From: Dasypus novemcinctus
Taxonomy: Eukaryota > Chordata > Mammalia > Cingulata > Dasypodidae
DNA: 64,000 nt
Direction of reading: 5' to 3'
Assembly (NCBI RefSeq): GCF_030445035.2
Contig: NC_080690.1
Coordinates: 35,118,796-35,182,795 of the forward strand
The translations under genes were made by a program, and so were the position numbers. Below the pieces are notes generated by a model. The model saw nothing but the letters and a program-made list of their open reading frames with translations, made no database searches and was not told where the DNA came from. Below are positions 13,110 through 51,560 of this stretch, piece after piece (the first letter of the stretch is position 1; every line of letters begins with the position of its first letter).

Positions 13110-13566
13110 TGTAAGAAAGCAATTTTCTTCTGGAAGAAAATAAGGCTCATCCAATTGTGGAGAAGAAAAGAATTTATTCTCAATCTTGCAAGAAGGGGTG
13201 CACAACCAGAAAATGCAGCTGGCGCCCCGAACAAAGAAAAATGACACAATTTATACCCCTAAGCCTAGCACGCAAGCTCTTCCTCTGTTTCTCCATAGAT
13301 TGGATACTTCAGAGGTTACAGCCTATCCGAGATCTAACTTTCCCGTGCAAAAGTTCGTGATTAACCGCTTCCCCATCACATTCCAACCATTTTAGTTTCT
13401 ACCTGCGCCCCTTTGTCAAATAAGGAATGGAATTTAGTGCTGAATTGGTATTGACTTAGCTCTTTCTTGGGCATCTTTTTTACTGCCTAGGACTGGCTTC
13501 AGCTGGTTTCCTTTGTTCCTGCTTAACCCAAGAGTGGGAGACTGAGGGAGTGGGCTGCCGGTTACA
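13110..13566 (-). mobile_element. Solo ERV LTR, gamma/ERV1-like, minus strand
   Basis: On the minus strand the element starts TGTAACCGGC and ends TTCTTACA, a 457-bp TG...CA unit. It has the order expected of an LTR: U3, a TATA box (GTATAAATT, plus 13248-13256), then the CGGGGCGCCA region, AATAAA (plus 13173-13178), and U5. No internal viral sequence lies beside it, so it is a solo LTR. Flanking bases (GGCAC and TTAAT) do not form an obvious target duplication. Confidence 0.65.
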
Positions 13567-13975
13567 TTAATTAATATTTTCTTCCTTTATATGAAAACTA
13601 AACCAATCTTCGTTTCTTACAGGCACCAGACCCCCTTAGTCACTGACAGAGGACTACTGGGGGGAAGGAAGGGTGTTAATCTCCCAGCATTTCGGATTGT
13701 CCTTGGTTGACTTCAGGGAAATCCTTCAGGCAGAGAGATGCTCCTGGAGTGGGAAGTCATCCGGATACTGGAGTTGTGGGGCCTGAAGGCGAAGGGCAGG
13801 CAGGCCCCAAAGCCTGTATCACACCATTGTGGTTCTGACTTCCCTGAAGGAGGCTGTGCGTGTGCGTGTGAGTGTGCATACTTGCTCAAGCGAGGAAATG
13901 GAAACCAAACTGACCAAGTCTTCTGTGTTGCAGACTACAAATTATTTATGGTCAGCCTATGTATGCCAGGATAGA

Positions 13976-14390
13976 CCACCCAAAATGTGGAGTGGCTCAA
14001 ACCTAACAGATTTATTTCTTGCTTACATAAAGTCCAAAAGTTCTAGATCAAAGAGCAGCTTTTCTCCAAGTAGAGATCAGGGTCCCAGACTCTTGCCATC
14101 TTGTAACTTCACCACCCTCTCGGGCCTTGGAGGCTGTGCCTCCAGCAGGTGGAAGGGAAAGAGTGTGGAGCAGGCACACCTGCCTCTTTACTGTGCTAGC
14201 CTGGAGACACACCTGCACCTCATCTGTTCCCACTCCACCGGCAAGAGTTAATCACATGGCCCCCTTCAGAAGCAAGAGACATGCAGTACCTTTCTGGGCA
14301 GTGCTCTCCCAGCAACGGGCTTGCACATATTTGGGCGGCCAGCAAGCACTTCTGCAATCCAGTCACCACCTCTCCCAGCTCTAGCTCGTC
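13976..14390 (-). mobile_element. Old mammalian LTR-like repeat (MLT1-type, tentative)
   Basis: The text AAAATGTGGAGTGGCTCAAA followed by TTTATTTCTTG recalls the complement of MLT1/MaLR LTRs. It is diverged, and the borders are uncertain. Confidence 0.35.
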
Positions 14391-14789
14391 TGTTCCCAGC
14401 CATCCATCACCCTCTGAATAGCTCCCCTCAGCAGACAGCCTGATCTGGCAGGGCATCTAGCACTTTGCAGAGTTGGAGGTAGAAGAGAGAAGTCTACAGG
14501 CTGACCAAATGTGTTCATGGCATCAGTAAAGTTGGTGAGAGGGTCTGGGCTGTGATGTGGACCATTGACTATGGGGTGCTGTGATGCTCAGAGATGAACT
14601 TACCAGGTGCAATGGATGTGTCATGATGATGGGAGAGAGTGTTGCTGTAGGGGGAGTGGGGGGTGGGGGCGGTGGGGTTGAATGGGACCTCATTTTTTTT
14701 TTAATGTAATTAAAAAATAATAATAAATAAATAAATAATTTTAAAAAAAAACATTGGACACCATGGCAGAGTAGCTAAGAGTAAGCCCC

Positions 14790-15251
14790 TGTGGTGGTTT
14801 GGAGCTGTATGTACCCCCAAAAAGCATGTTCATCTCATTTAATCCATTCCTGAGGGTATGGACCTTTTGAGGAGATTACTTCAGTAAAGGTGTGGCCCAG
14901 CTGAATCAGGGTGGATATTAATCCTATTACTGGACTCTTGTGTAGGCAGAATGAAATTCAGAGAGAGGAAAGAAAGCCGGGGAAAGAAGCCAAATGTCCA
15001 CGGAACCTGGAAGGAAAGGAGGAGCCAGGAGAGCCTGCCATGTGCATTGCCATGTGACAGAGAAGCCAAGGACCAAGGATTGCCAGGAGCATGCCCCAGA
15101 ACGCCATAGTCTTCTGAAAGAAATCATTACTTTCACGACACCTTAATTTTTGACTTCTCCTAGCCTCAAAACCATGAGCCAATAAATCCTATTGTGTAAG
15201 CCAACTCATTGCATGGCATTTGTTTTAGCAGCAGGGAAATTGAAATAGTCA
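14790..15251 (+). mobile_element. MaLR-type LTR, xenarthran form, plus strand
   Basis: Begins TGTGGTGGTTTGGAGCTG and runs 460 bp, with GCCATGTGCATTGCCATGTG, the phrase CCTCAAAACCATGAGCCAAT and AATAAA at 15181. It ends near GAAATAGTCA. I recognise this layout from ERVL-MaLR LTRs and from armadillo repeats. It lies 2.4 kb upstream of CES1, in the same orientation. Confidence 0.65.
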
Positions 15252-15269
15252 CACAGGTCTTGTTCACGC

Positions 15270-15395
15270 CAGGTTTTTCCTTCCTGTGTGACCTTGGGCA
15301 AGTTCTTTAACCATGTGGAGCCTCAGGAGAAAAGAGTATCAATATCACAGGGTTACTGTGAGAACCAAGTGAGATCCTGTGTATAAAACACTCAG
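15270..15395 (+). mobile_element. MIR SINE fragment
   Basis: Contains the MIR core (TGTGTGACCTTGGGCAAGTT) followed by the usual CCTCAG and GGGTTACTGTGAG text. Its end is interrupted by the younger SINE at 15396. Confidence 0.7.
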
Positions 15396-15810
15396 CACAT
15401 GGGAAGCGGACTTGGCCCAGTGGTTAGGGCGTCCGCCTACCACATGGGAGGCCCGCGGTTCAAACCCCAGGCCTCCTTGACCCGTGTGGAGCTGGCCATG
15501 CGCAGTGCTGATGCGCGCAAGGAGTGCCGTGCCACGCAGGGGTGTCCCCCGCATAGGGGAGCCCCATGCACAAGGAGTGAGCCCCGTAAGGAGAGCCGCC
15601 CAGCGCCAAAGTGCAGCCTGACTAAGAACAGCGCCGCCCACACAGAGAAATGACACAACAAGATGATGCAGCAAAAAGAAACACAGATTCCCGTGCCACG
15701 GACAAAAACAGAAGTGGACAAAGAAGATGCAGCAAATAGACACAGAGAACAGACAACTGGGGTGGGGGGAAGGGGAGAGAAATAAATAAATAAATCTTTG
15801 GGAAAAAAAC
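15396..15810 (+). mobile_element. DAS-type (armadillo) tRNA-derived SINE
   Basis: The tRNA-like head from 15404 has an A box (TGGCCCAGTGG) and a B box (GGTTCAAACCC). A unique body follows, then a GGGGTGGGGGG stretch and a tail of AAATA units and A's to 15809. A short possible target duplication, CACTCAG, sits at 15389-15395 and 15811-15817. Confidence 0.85.
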
Positions 15811-15959
15811 CACTCAGGGCTGGACATGCAGTGAATTCTCCATACTTGTCAAATGAATGGGTGAGTGAATAAAAGTGGAAAATACAAATAAAAACAAAAT
15901 TGTATAGTCAAAAAATAGCTGTTGGGATACTAATTAAATTGATCACTTTCTAAACATTT

Positions 15960-16605
15960 TCCTTTTTAAATATATATTTTTACTAAAGTGAGATATTATA
16001 CATAATTGGATTTTTAAAATATTCATTTGATTGAAATATTATTCCTATACATTTCTGCACCTTTTAAACAATTCAGTGTTTTTAAATGTATTCACATAAT
16101 TGTGAAACCACATCACAGTCTAATTCTAGACCATTTTTCTCACCCCCAAAACAAATTCTGAATGCAGAAGCAGTCACTCCTCATTCTCCCCTCCCCCCAG
16201 TTCTAGGCAACCACTTTCTGTTTCCACGGATTTGCCTATTCTGGACACTTTATACAAACAGACTCATAAAATATGTGATCTTTTGTGACTGGCTTCTTTC
16301 ACTGAGCATAATGTTTTCAAGGTTCATCCATGTTGTTGCATGTTTCAGAATATCATTCCTTTTTATGACTGAATACTGTTTCATTATATGGATAAACCAC
16401 ATTTCATTCATCCTTTCATCTGCTGATGGACATTGGGTGGCTTCCACTTTGGGGCAATTATGAATAATGCTGCTATGAACATTGAGGTATGAGTTTTTGA
16501 TTGGACATTGTTTTCATTTCTCATGGGTGCCCACCTAGGTGTGGAATTGCTGGAATATATGGTAAATCAACTTCTAATTTTTGAGGAATTGCCAGACCCA
16601 AAGCA
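15960..16605 (-). mobile_element. Old L1 (L1M) 3' fragment, minus orientation
   Basis: The plus strand reads as the complement of an L1M end: ATTTGCCTATTCTGGACA, AGGTTCATCCATGTTGTTGC, AATGCTGCTATGAACATTGA, then GTGGAATTGCTGG. No reading frame survives. Confidence 0.75.
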
Positions 16606-17519
16606 GCAATAACTGTTGTGTACTCCATCTTTTTCCCTCCACAGTACACCATGACTGTCTTTTCTTCTCAGTAAATAGAGATCTGCGCCACTAGTTTCAG
16701 TGAATGCATAACATTCACTTGGCCAGATTGTATTTAGTCTATGTTTGGATATTTAAGGATCCTATGAAAGAGGCTTTGAGCATCTTCCTTGGGTCCCCCC
16801 AACAGGTAAGTGACACTTTCCCAGTTGTGCCGAGAGCACTTTGTGTCCCCCTCTTTTGGTGCTTTCACATTGCATTACAACGTCCCTCCAATCTGCCCTG
16901 CCCCCTGCGTGGTGAGTTCCTTGAGGAGGTGGAAAATGTCTTGAATTCATCTTTATACACTTAGCTAAGAGCCAAGTTGTTAATGTGTTTGAAAAATGAA
17001 TAAATGGATGGATGGTTAGAGCCTGGGGCTATGGGGGCCTGGCACAGGAGGCTAAATTCCTTGGCAGGAATATTGTAAAGTTGAATTTAGGCAGCAGGAG
17101 GGGGATTGAATGCCATTTAAGATCCCTTCCAAACAGGAGAGCCTAGAACTCAATGAAATTTAAACCAAGGGAAGGTAAGAAATTTGTCCTAAATTAACCA
17201 GCTGAACAGCGGTGGGGTTGAGTTGCTCTAAAATTTTTCCATCTTGTTCTGAGTCCTACAGCCCCAACGGCATCTTGCCCCAAGACATCTGAGTCCCTAG
17301 TGCCGGTCTTTGGAAAGTTCACAGAGCACTCAGTTTAGAGCCCAGCAAGGGAGAAACCCTTATGTAACAAGTTGTTTGGCGAGTTGTGGCTATTTGTAAC
17401 AGTAGAGTCTGGTCCCTGCTGCTCAGAGGTGAGGGTGAACTCTGGGTGAGTGTGACTTGGACGAGCCAGCAGACGCTCAACCCGGAGGGGCGTGTTGGGG
17501 GTTGGGGTGGGTGCTTTTG
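16606..17519. other. CES1 upstream flank, no gene seen
   Basis: Unique-looking sequence without recognised repeats, directly upstream of the CES1 GC-box promoter. It could hold distal promoter elements, but I cannot name any by sequence alone. Confidence 0.4.
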
Positions 17520-17631
17520 AGGTTATCTCCTGATTTGGCCATCGGCGGGGGCGGGGCGCGGGGCGGGGCCGGCGCAGCCCTGGAGCGCAGCGCGGAGACC
17601 TCGCAGCCGCGGGAGCTCCTGTGCGTTCACG
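17520..17631 (+). promoter_or_regulatory. CES1: CES1 proximal promoter and 5'UTR, GC-box rich
   Basis: The 110 bases before the start codon are much richer in G+C and CpG than the flank. They hold at least three overlapping GC boxes (GGGGCGGGG type) between 17544 and 17570. I see no TATA box at a sensible distance, so this looks like an Sp1-driven, TATA-less promoter, as is known for human CES1. The transcription start cannot be fixed from sequence; about 17570-17600 is likely. The start ATG at 17632 has A at -3. Confidence 0.65.
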
Positions 17632-44465
<26,834 letters not shown>

Positions 44466-44645
44466 TGGGAGGTCCAGCCAGCCTCTGGGGCCTGGAGACC
44501 CAAGGCAAGAGTTGGCACTCCTGGGCCAAAGAGGCATGTTCTATGGAGGCTGCAGAATTGTCTGATGGGGGTGAACAGAGGCCAGGGTGGAGGAATTTTT
44601 GTCCTCATGGCCTCAATTTTGGGAATAAATGTTCTTTTGGGGACC
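44466..44645 (+). terminator. CES1: CES1 3'UTR and polyadenylation signal
   Basis: About 180 bases of 3'UTR end near a canonical AATAAA at 44624-44629. A GT-rich downstream element (around 44654-44668) follows. The short 3'UTR fits the known CES1 mRNA layout. The cleavage site is inferred. Confidence 0.75.
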
Positions 44646-45415
44646 ACATCAGTGCCTGTGTTTGGGCTGGAGATTAACCCAACTCCCTCAGAGAGAGGGC
44701 ACCACCAGCTGGAAGGTGGCTCTGCTGGGCCCCTGGGCAAGCAGAGTCTAACAGGAATCTGTTGATGGGGTCTCTAGGTCTGCTTCATTTCTCTGGGTCC
44801 TCAACAACTTCCAACAGCAGGATTTGGGATGGTCAAAGGAAAGCCACCTTATGAAGGTGGCACAGGCTCTGGGTGTGCCTGGAGCGGAGCTGTGAGGGGT
44901 TGCCATGGTGACCCAGTGACTCTGTTTCCTGGCCCTATCTGGTTCCTCCACAGGTCTGTGATATCTTCCTCAACAAACACAGTATCCTCCCCGGCCCCTC
45001 CCCGAGGCTATCTCCTTTAGCAACTAGTCTGAGTCCCCTCTATAGTCTGGACCGCTTTTCAGGCAGGAGCATCTTGGAGCAAGTCCCTGAAGTTGTTTTC
45101 CTAAAGCTTTTGTTAAGTATCGTGGGTGACTTTTGGCTCTGTTGAGATGTAGAAAGCTGTAAGGAGCATTACTCCTAGCCTAACTACATGAAAAAGCTGG
45201 ATTATCCTCAAAACCATAACTTTTCCTGAGCCCATCAAAGAGCCCAGGTTGCAAGGCAAATAACTAGTCTGGAACCTAAGGAAAGGCAGGCACTTGGGAA
45301 GAGAGATGAGATATGAACACTAGAGGACGCAGAAGAATACAGGAGGAAGATGGGCTACCATGCAAGTGAGTAAGTAGGAATAATCATTTAAATAATGCAC
45401 TAAAGGCCTGGTACA

Positions 45416-45821
45416 TGGGGCGGCGGACTTGGCCCAGTGGTTAGGGCATCCGTCTACCACATGGGAGGTCTGTGGTTCAAACCCCAGGCTTCCTTGACCC
45501 GTGTGCAGCTGGCCCATGCGCAGTACTGATGTGCGCAAGCAGTGCCCTGCCACGCAGGGGTGTCCCCACGTAGGGGAGCCCCACGTGCAAGGAGTGCGCC
45601 CCGTAAGGAGAGCTGCCCAGCGGGAAAGAAAGTACAGCCTGCCTAAGAATGGCACTGCCCGCACGGAGAGCTGAAACAACAAGATGACGCAACAAAAAGA
45701 AACACAGATTCCTGTGCTACTGACAACAGAAGTGGAGAAAGAAGACGCAGCAAATAGATACAGACAGCAGACAACCAGGGTGGGGCGGGGGGAGGGAGGA
45801 GAAATTAATTAAAAAAAAAAA
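45416..45821 (+). mobile_element. DAS-type SINE with 10-bp target duplication
   Basis: Complete copy: head GGGGCGGCGGACTTGG, B box GGTTCAAACCC, body, GGGGCGGGGGG and an A-rich tail. Direct repeats GCCTGGTACA lie at 45406-45415 and 45822-45831. Confidence 0.92.
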
Positions 45822-45839
45822 GCCTGGTACAGGCTAGTT

Positions 45840-47640
45840 TCAGAATATGAAATCTCTGGGAGCTGCAGACCCAAGGGGAATTTAAACCCATGCAGACTCT
45901 TCTCCATGGAGCTCTGTCAGGTGCTCATGAAAGAGATTGGTGGCAGGTAGTGAGACCAGAAAAAGCCTCCCTCGGTGGTGCAGGTTGGGAGGAGATAAGC
46001 AGCTGCTCTTGTGATAAAGGCATGAAACCTGCCCAGAACCTTCTCCTTGAAGGAACAGAACCCTCAAATCATTGGGAAAAGGTCAGCAAACCCTGTGTCT
46101 CTTGGGACACAGGTGAAGACTCAAACTAGGGAGCAGGAAACTGTCCTTGGCCCAGATTTTCAGAGGCATTTAGTTCTGCAGAGGGGCAGGATGATGGTAA
46201 AGCATCATCTCTAAAACCCAGGAGCACAAGGCCTACCTGAGGTTGAGGCTGGACTGCCAAAGAGAAACACTTCCCCACTCCCCATTGCCACCACTGAGTT
46301 AGCAAAGTGAAGTAACAAGCAACAAAATTGCACTACCAGGGCAAAGAAAAGTGTGGAGAGAGAACCTCTCTAGGTGCACATGGCAGGCCTCACGCTGAGG
46401 GTGGAGCAGGAACATTGAGGGAAAACCCTTCAACAAATGAGCCCTCATCCTAAGCACAAAGTAACACTAGAAGAATTTGAAACAGGCGGTTCACTGAAGA
46501 TAAACATAGCAATAGCACGTCCAACAGCAACTTAATTCCTGGCTAGAATGTCCGAATCCCCACTCCATGCCCACATATCATCAGCCAAGTAGAAGAGGAG
46601 GTGTGTCTATTTCTCAGTCTCTACTGTCCTATACATGATATATAGCATTCGATCCAAAATTACACACACAGATATGCAAGAAAACAACCCACAAAAAAGA
46701 AGCAAAGCTAACAAGAGAATCAGATTCAGAGATGGCCCAGATGCTGGATCTAACAGAAGGAAAATTTCAGATAACTATGGCTAATATACTAAAGACTAGT
46801 GGGAAAAGTGCAAGAATAGGTGGGTTGTTTCAACAGAGATACAGAAACTATAAGAAATAACCAAATGGGAATGCTAGAAAAAAAAATAGTAACAGAGATG
46901 AAGAATGCCTTTAGTAGACTTGACTACTAGGAAAGAATTAGTGGACTTGAAGACAGGTGAATGTAAATTACCCAAATTGAAACAGAAAGAGACAAGAGTG
47001 GGAAAAAATATAACAGGATCAAATATTGGGTGACAATATCAAGAAGTCTAACATGTGTAAGTGGAATCCCAGAATGAGAAGAGAGAGAGCAAGTAAAAAA
47101 AAAAATTGAAGATACAATAGTTGAGAATTTTCCAAAAATAATGAAAGACATCAAAGTATAGATCCAAGAAGCTCAAAGAACCCTAAAACAGGATTAACCA
47201 ATAGCAACATACACATCTAGACACACAAAGAAAAAATCTTGAAGGCAGCCAGACTAAAACACTCACCTTACATAAAGAGGAACAAAGAAAAGAATTACAA
47301 TGGACTTCTCATTGGAAGCTACAAGCCAGGAGGCAATGGCATGGTATCTTTAAGTCCTGAATGTAAACAAACAAAAACAAAACAAAATAAAACCAGCACA
47401 AAACTTTCAACCCAGACTTCTATATTGAGAGAAAATATTTTTCAAACATGAAGGAGATATAAAGATGTTTTTAGAGGAACAGAAAATTTATTATTAGCAG
47501 AAATGTGCTATAAGAAGTAAGTTCACACGTAAGTTTTTATGAGGCAAAAACTTGGATTTTGCCCACAGAAGCTTTGAAAAACCAGCAAGAATTGGCAGAA
47601 ACATTTTTCTAAATGCTGCAGAAAATGGTTAAAGGATTTT
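45840..47640 (+). mobile_element. Old L1/HAL1-like 5' portion with decayed ORF1
   Basis: From about 46700 the sequence reads like an L1M ORF1 region: AGAGATGGCCCAGATGCTGG, AATTTTCCAAAAATAATGAA, ATCCAAGAAGCTCAAAGAAC, TGGACTTCTCATTGGAAGC and TATATTGAGAGAAAATATTT. Stops and indels break the frame. The segment 45840-46650 may be its 5'UTR. Confidence 0.55.
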
Positions 47641-47932
47641 AGTTACAAGGCAAGAGCTGAATTAAGAAAAAAGCGTGATAGGATCTCCTGGTAGGATCTC
47701 CTGGTGCCCTCCTGGTCCCTCCCCGATCCCCTCACTGGCTCAGCACAGAGCCAGCTCATGTTTCCAGTGTGGGCCCCTTCTAGTTCCAGAGGGGACAGAG
47801 TAAGCCGGCTGCACACACTGGGAGCATGTATATCTGGCCTAGTCTGTCTGGTGATGGTCTGGGGCACTCATTATCCCAGAACTTGCCCTGCAGGTAGAAG
47901 GTAACTCAGAAGAGTTCTACAAAGGGTTGTAG

Positions 47933-48346
47933 GAGCGGCGGACTTGGCCCAGTGGTTAGGGCGTCCATCTACCACATGGGAGGTCCGCGGTTCAAACCCC
48001 GGGCCTCCTTGACCCGTGTGCAGCTGGCCCGTGTGCAGTGCTGATGCGCGCAAGGAGTACCGTACCATGCTGGGGTGTCCCCCGCGTAGGGAAGCCCCAC
48101 ACGCAAGGAGTGCACCCCATAAGGAGAGCTGCCCAGCGCAAAAGAAAGTGCAGCCTGCCCAGGGATGGTGCCGCACACACAGAGAGTTGACACAACAAGA
48201 TGACGCAACTAAAAGAAACACAGATTCCTGTGTGGCTGACAACAACAGAAACGGACAAAGAAGATGCAGCAAATAGACACAGAGAATAGATAACCGGGGT
48301 GGGGGGGGGGGAGGGAAGAGAAATAAATCAATCTTTTAAAAAAAAA
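47933..48346 (+). mobile_element. DAS-type SINE (third complete plus copy)
   Basis: GCGGCGGACTTGGCCCAGTG head, B box, body, a run of 12 G's near 48301 and tail AAATAAATCAATCTTTTAAA. The flanks GGTTGTAG (47925-47932) and GGCTGTAG (48347-48354) are a one-mismatch target duplication. Confidence 0.88.
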
Positions 48347-48655
48347 GGCTGTAGAAAAGGCACTCAAGGTGTGCTGCCTGGGGCAAGGGATTGCTGGTTG
48401 TATGACATGCAGTGAAGTGCCTGGGACCATGAGGAAATTGTTTCCTAGGAAAAGGGGGCATTCAGAACTGTGTAAATGGGAGAATTTGTAGAGCCACACA
48501 CAGGCATGCTCAAGACAAGAAGCATGTGCAGGAGGTCTGGAGACCCCTGCATTTTGGCATGGAGCAATTCTCCAAATTCATTTTATGGATAAGCTCTAAA
48601 GGAGAGCCCTTGAACAGGTCAATCTACAACGACTGGGAAAAGTGTTTTCTTTTCT

Positions 48656-48739
48656 CCCTTTCCCTTTCCCTTTCCCTTTCCCTTTCCCTTTCCCTTTCCC
48701 TTTCCCTTTCCCTTTCCCTCTCCCTTTCCCTTTCCCTTT
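48656..48739 (+). repeat. (CCCTTT)n hexanucleotide tract
   Basis: Fourteen consecutive CCCTTT units (84 bases), one with a CTC variant near 48720, entirely pyrimidine on this strand. Confidence 0.95.
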
Positions 48740-49759
48740 AGCTCCTGGCATTCAAGGAAAGCTCTGTCATAACACTAGCTGGATACAAGCTTAAGAAACA
48801 TCTTTTCTATTCTTTTTCTTTCCAGTCCAAGAAAGCTACAGCTTGGTAATTAAATCTTGCTACCGTATATTTCATTCTCCCAATTTATTTTAGGACTCAG
48901 AAGTGTCCTAACAGTGCCAAGAAATGACTCTGATTTCCTGTGTTCTGTGCTGACAGGTGATAATTCAGGAATGCCCTAGATAACTGATTGGGGAAGACCT
49001 AGAGATACAATGAAATGTGGGTGAAGGAGGCAAAAATTCCGGTTAATATTTGCGAATGGTACCTGCCACACCTAGACTGAAGGAAAAGAAAAGCCTCCAA
49101 ATCCTTAGAGCATCACAAGGCCAGGTAGTAAGTGTGTATGATTTCCATCCTAGAAAATCCTTTGTCCTCCAGGGCTGTAGAAGTTGGTCCCTTGTTTTAC
49201 CAGAACGCGGAATTCCCCTGCCTTGTGGGGGTGCTGCTCCTGGACAAAACTCAGGCTGAGTCCCCCAAAACCTGCTCTTGGTGCCAGGAAAGAGCCACCT
49301 TCCCTTGCCCAGGCCAGTCTCCTTCCATTGCTGGGGAGGGGTGTGTGAACAGGGGAGAGCAGGGGTACCCTTCTGTGAATGACAAAACGTGCTCACAGCC
49401 AAGGTCTCCTTTTCATCCCTGGAGCAGGTGATTTTTATCAGGCTGAGGCTCAGAGAGAGCAAGGCCCTGCCCAAGGTTACCCAGCTGGTGTGACCAAGCA
49501 GAACAGACACAGAGCTCTGTCCCCATCCTGCGGCCATCAGCACATTTGTGTTCACCTGTGTGTAAGTTAGCTGGCGACCAGAGGCTTTCCTGTTAGACCG
49601 TGAGCTCCTCTGGGGCAGGACCAAGGTCAGACTCAGTTTCATGATCCCCTAACAAGTGCTTGGCCATCAGGCTAGGTGGATGGACTGACAGACAGACAGA
49701 TGGATCTTTACAAGGTAAAAGTGGACATCAGCCTTCAATGATCTACTCATTATACCTTT

Positions 49760-49800
49760 GAACCCTATAATAATATATATAATAATTATATATATAAATA
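49760..49800. repeat. AT-rich simple repeat
   Basis: AATAATATATATAATAATTA followed by TATATATAAATATA. It is short and palindrome-rich, and precedes a minus-oriented MIR at about 49815-50000. Confidence 0.75.
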
Positions 49801-49814
49801 TAACCATAGCAGTA

Positions 49815-50000
49815 ATTAAAAGTTATTGAATATTTATTGTGTTCTGTGTACTTTTCGTACATATTAAACTGAACAACCCTCACAGCAACCTTATGAGGTA
49901 AATATTTGGAATTAACCACATGAAAGTTAACACGAGGCCTGGGGATACTCAACTGATGAGTGACAGACAAGATAAAAAAGCAGGACTCTTGGTTGAACAA
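49815..50000 (-). mobile_element. MIR SINE
   Basis: CCCTCACAGCAACCTTATGA followed by GGTAAATAT, and AAAAAGCAGGACTCTTGG. A diverged complementary MIR. Confidence 0.55.
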
Positions 50001-51123
50001 TTATTAAGGATTTCCAGATAAGCAGAGCAGGGCCTTAAACCAAGCGTGGGGCCCTTCTGAGGGGGTGGGGCTTTGGGACTGCCCAGGTCCCACACTGTGA
50101 AGCTGGCCCTGGGGACGGAGCTGGGGCATGAACTTCAGCAGTCTGGTTCCAGAGCCCGAGTCTTTACACGCAAAGCAACCCTGCCTTCCTTCCTGTTTAG
50201 ACATCCTTCAGCTGGACGTGGAGTGAACCCCAGCTTGGGGCCAGTCAAATGGCGGGACTCTGGCTGTTCTGGTTGACGATTCTCTGCTGCCCTCCTGTGG
50301 GTGGTGCCGGTATAGCAGCACCTGCTTCAGGATTGGAGCAGGAGCCACAACCTGAGCCCGAGCTGCTACCAATGTCCCCACCTAGCAGGGACCATGCCCC
50401 TGCTCGCATGTTCAGAGACAGCATTCAGACTGGCCTTGGCGCTTTCAACCTCTAGAATCCTATCCATGCAGGAGCTGCTTGGGTAGGAGTGTCCTAAACC
50501 TTCCTCCTACTGCACCGTGAGCTGAAATACCTCCTGGCCCAGCATGACCCTCCACACACACACACACACACACCAGCCTCCAAGGCAGAACTAATCTAGG
50601 TTCTGGTGCCTCAGAAGTCCTCGGGAAAAACTTCATTTGTGGCATTTCTCTGCAAAGGATCTATCCTTGGCTTCTCACCTGGGCTGGTCTAGTAGACTCC
50701 TCACAATTGTGTCCTGGCCACTCTCCTCCACCCTCAAGGGCATTATGAATATATGATCTGAAAAAATTGTTTTATGTTTGGGCATGGTTTCTTGCACAGC
50801 GATCACTTTCTGATATACCATCTAATACCCAACTATGATCACTTCAATTTGCCAATCGAAAACTCTTCGATGGTTCCCTATTGCTTTCTGGAAAAAGTTC
50901 CACCTCCTTATCCCAGCGTGGAATTGGGATGTATTTGGAGAGCACCAGCAGAGGTATTTTCCCTGGGACATAGGAGATCTTTGAGATGAACTATCTCTTA
51001 CCATGTGGCCTAGGGAAAGTCATTTGCTTCCTAGTATGGTGTAGGCACTTACAATCAATCCTCTTTATTTGCAGATTCTATATTTGTGAATTTTCATACT
51101 CACTAAAATTTATTTGTAAAAAC

Positions 51124-51560
51124 TGTTTTAGTTATTGCCTAGCTGCTATAATAAATACCATACTATGGAATGGCTTAACAACAGGAATTAATTTGCTCAT
51201 GGTTTCAGAGGCTAGGAGGCTTGTTTACTTCTGGGTTTGGTATCTTCTGGTTGGCTGGCAATCTTTGGGGTTCCCTGACTTTTTTGTCACATGTCAATGT
51301 ACATGGTGGCATCTTCTCCTTTTTATTCTAGATTCTGTTGACTTCTAGCCTCTGGCTGCTCCCTATGGCTTGACTTTCTGTATTCAAATTCCTTTGCTTA
51401 TAAGGTCTTCAACCATACTGGATTAAGGACCAACCTCATTCAGTTTGGGCACTCCTTGACTACAACACCTTCAAAGGCTCTGTTTACAAATGGGTTCACA
51501 CACAGAACTGGGATTGGGACCTGAACATGCCATTTGTGGGAGATATGATTCAATTCCCCA
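51124..51560 (-). mobile_element. MLT1-type MaLR LTR, minus orientation
   Basis: TTTTAGTTATTGCCTAGCTG, then CATACTATGGAATGGCTTAA, GGTTGGCTGGCAATCTTTGG, CTTATAAGGTCTTCAACCAT and ACTGGATTAAGGACCAACC read as the complement of an MLT1 LTR. Confidence 0.65.

Noticed and set aside
15404-15480. tRNA gene
   Set aside because: The A and B boxes are real, but they belong to the SINE head. No cloverleaf with a proper acceptor stem closes, and the same sequence recurs in other copies.
1-17519. 3' exons of CES5A, the expected next gene upstream of CES1
   Set aside because: I looked for carboxylesterase-like C-terminal motifs on the plus strand and found none. The gene probably lies further left.
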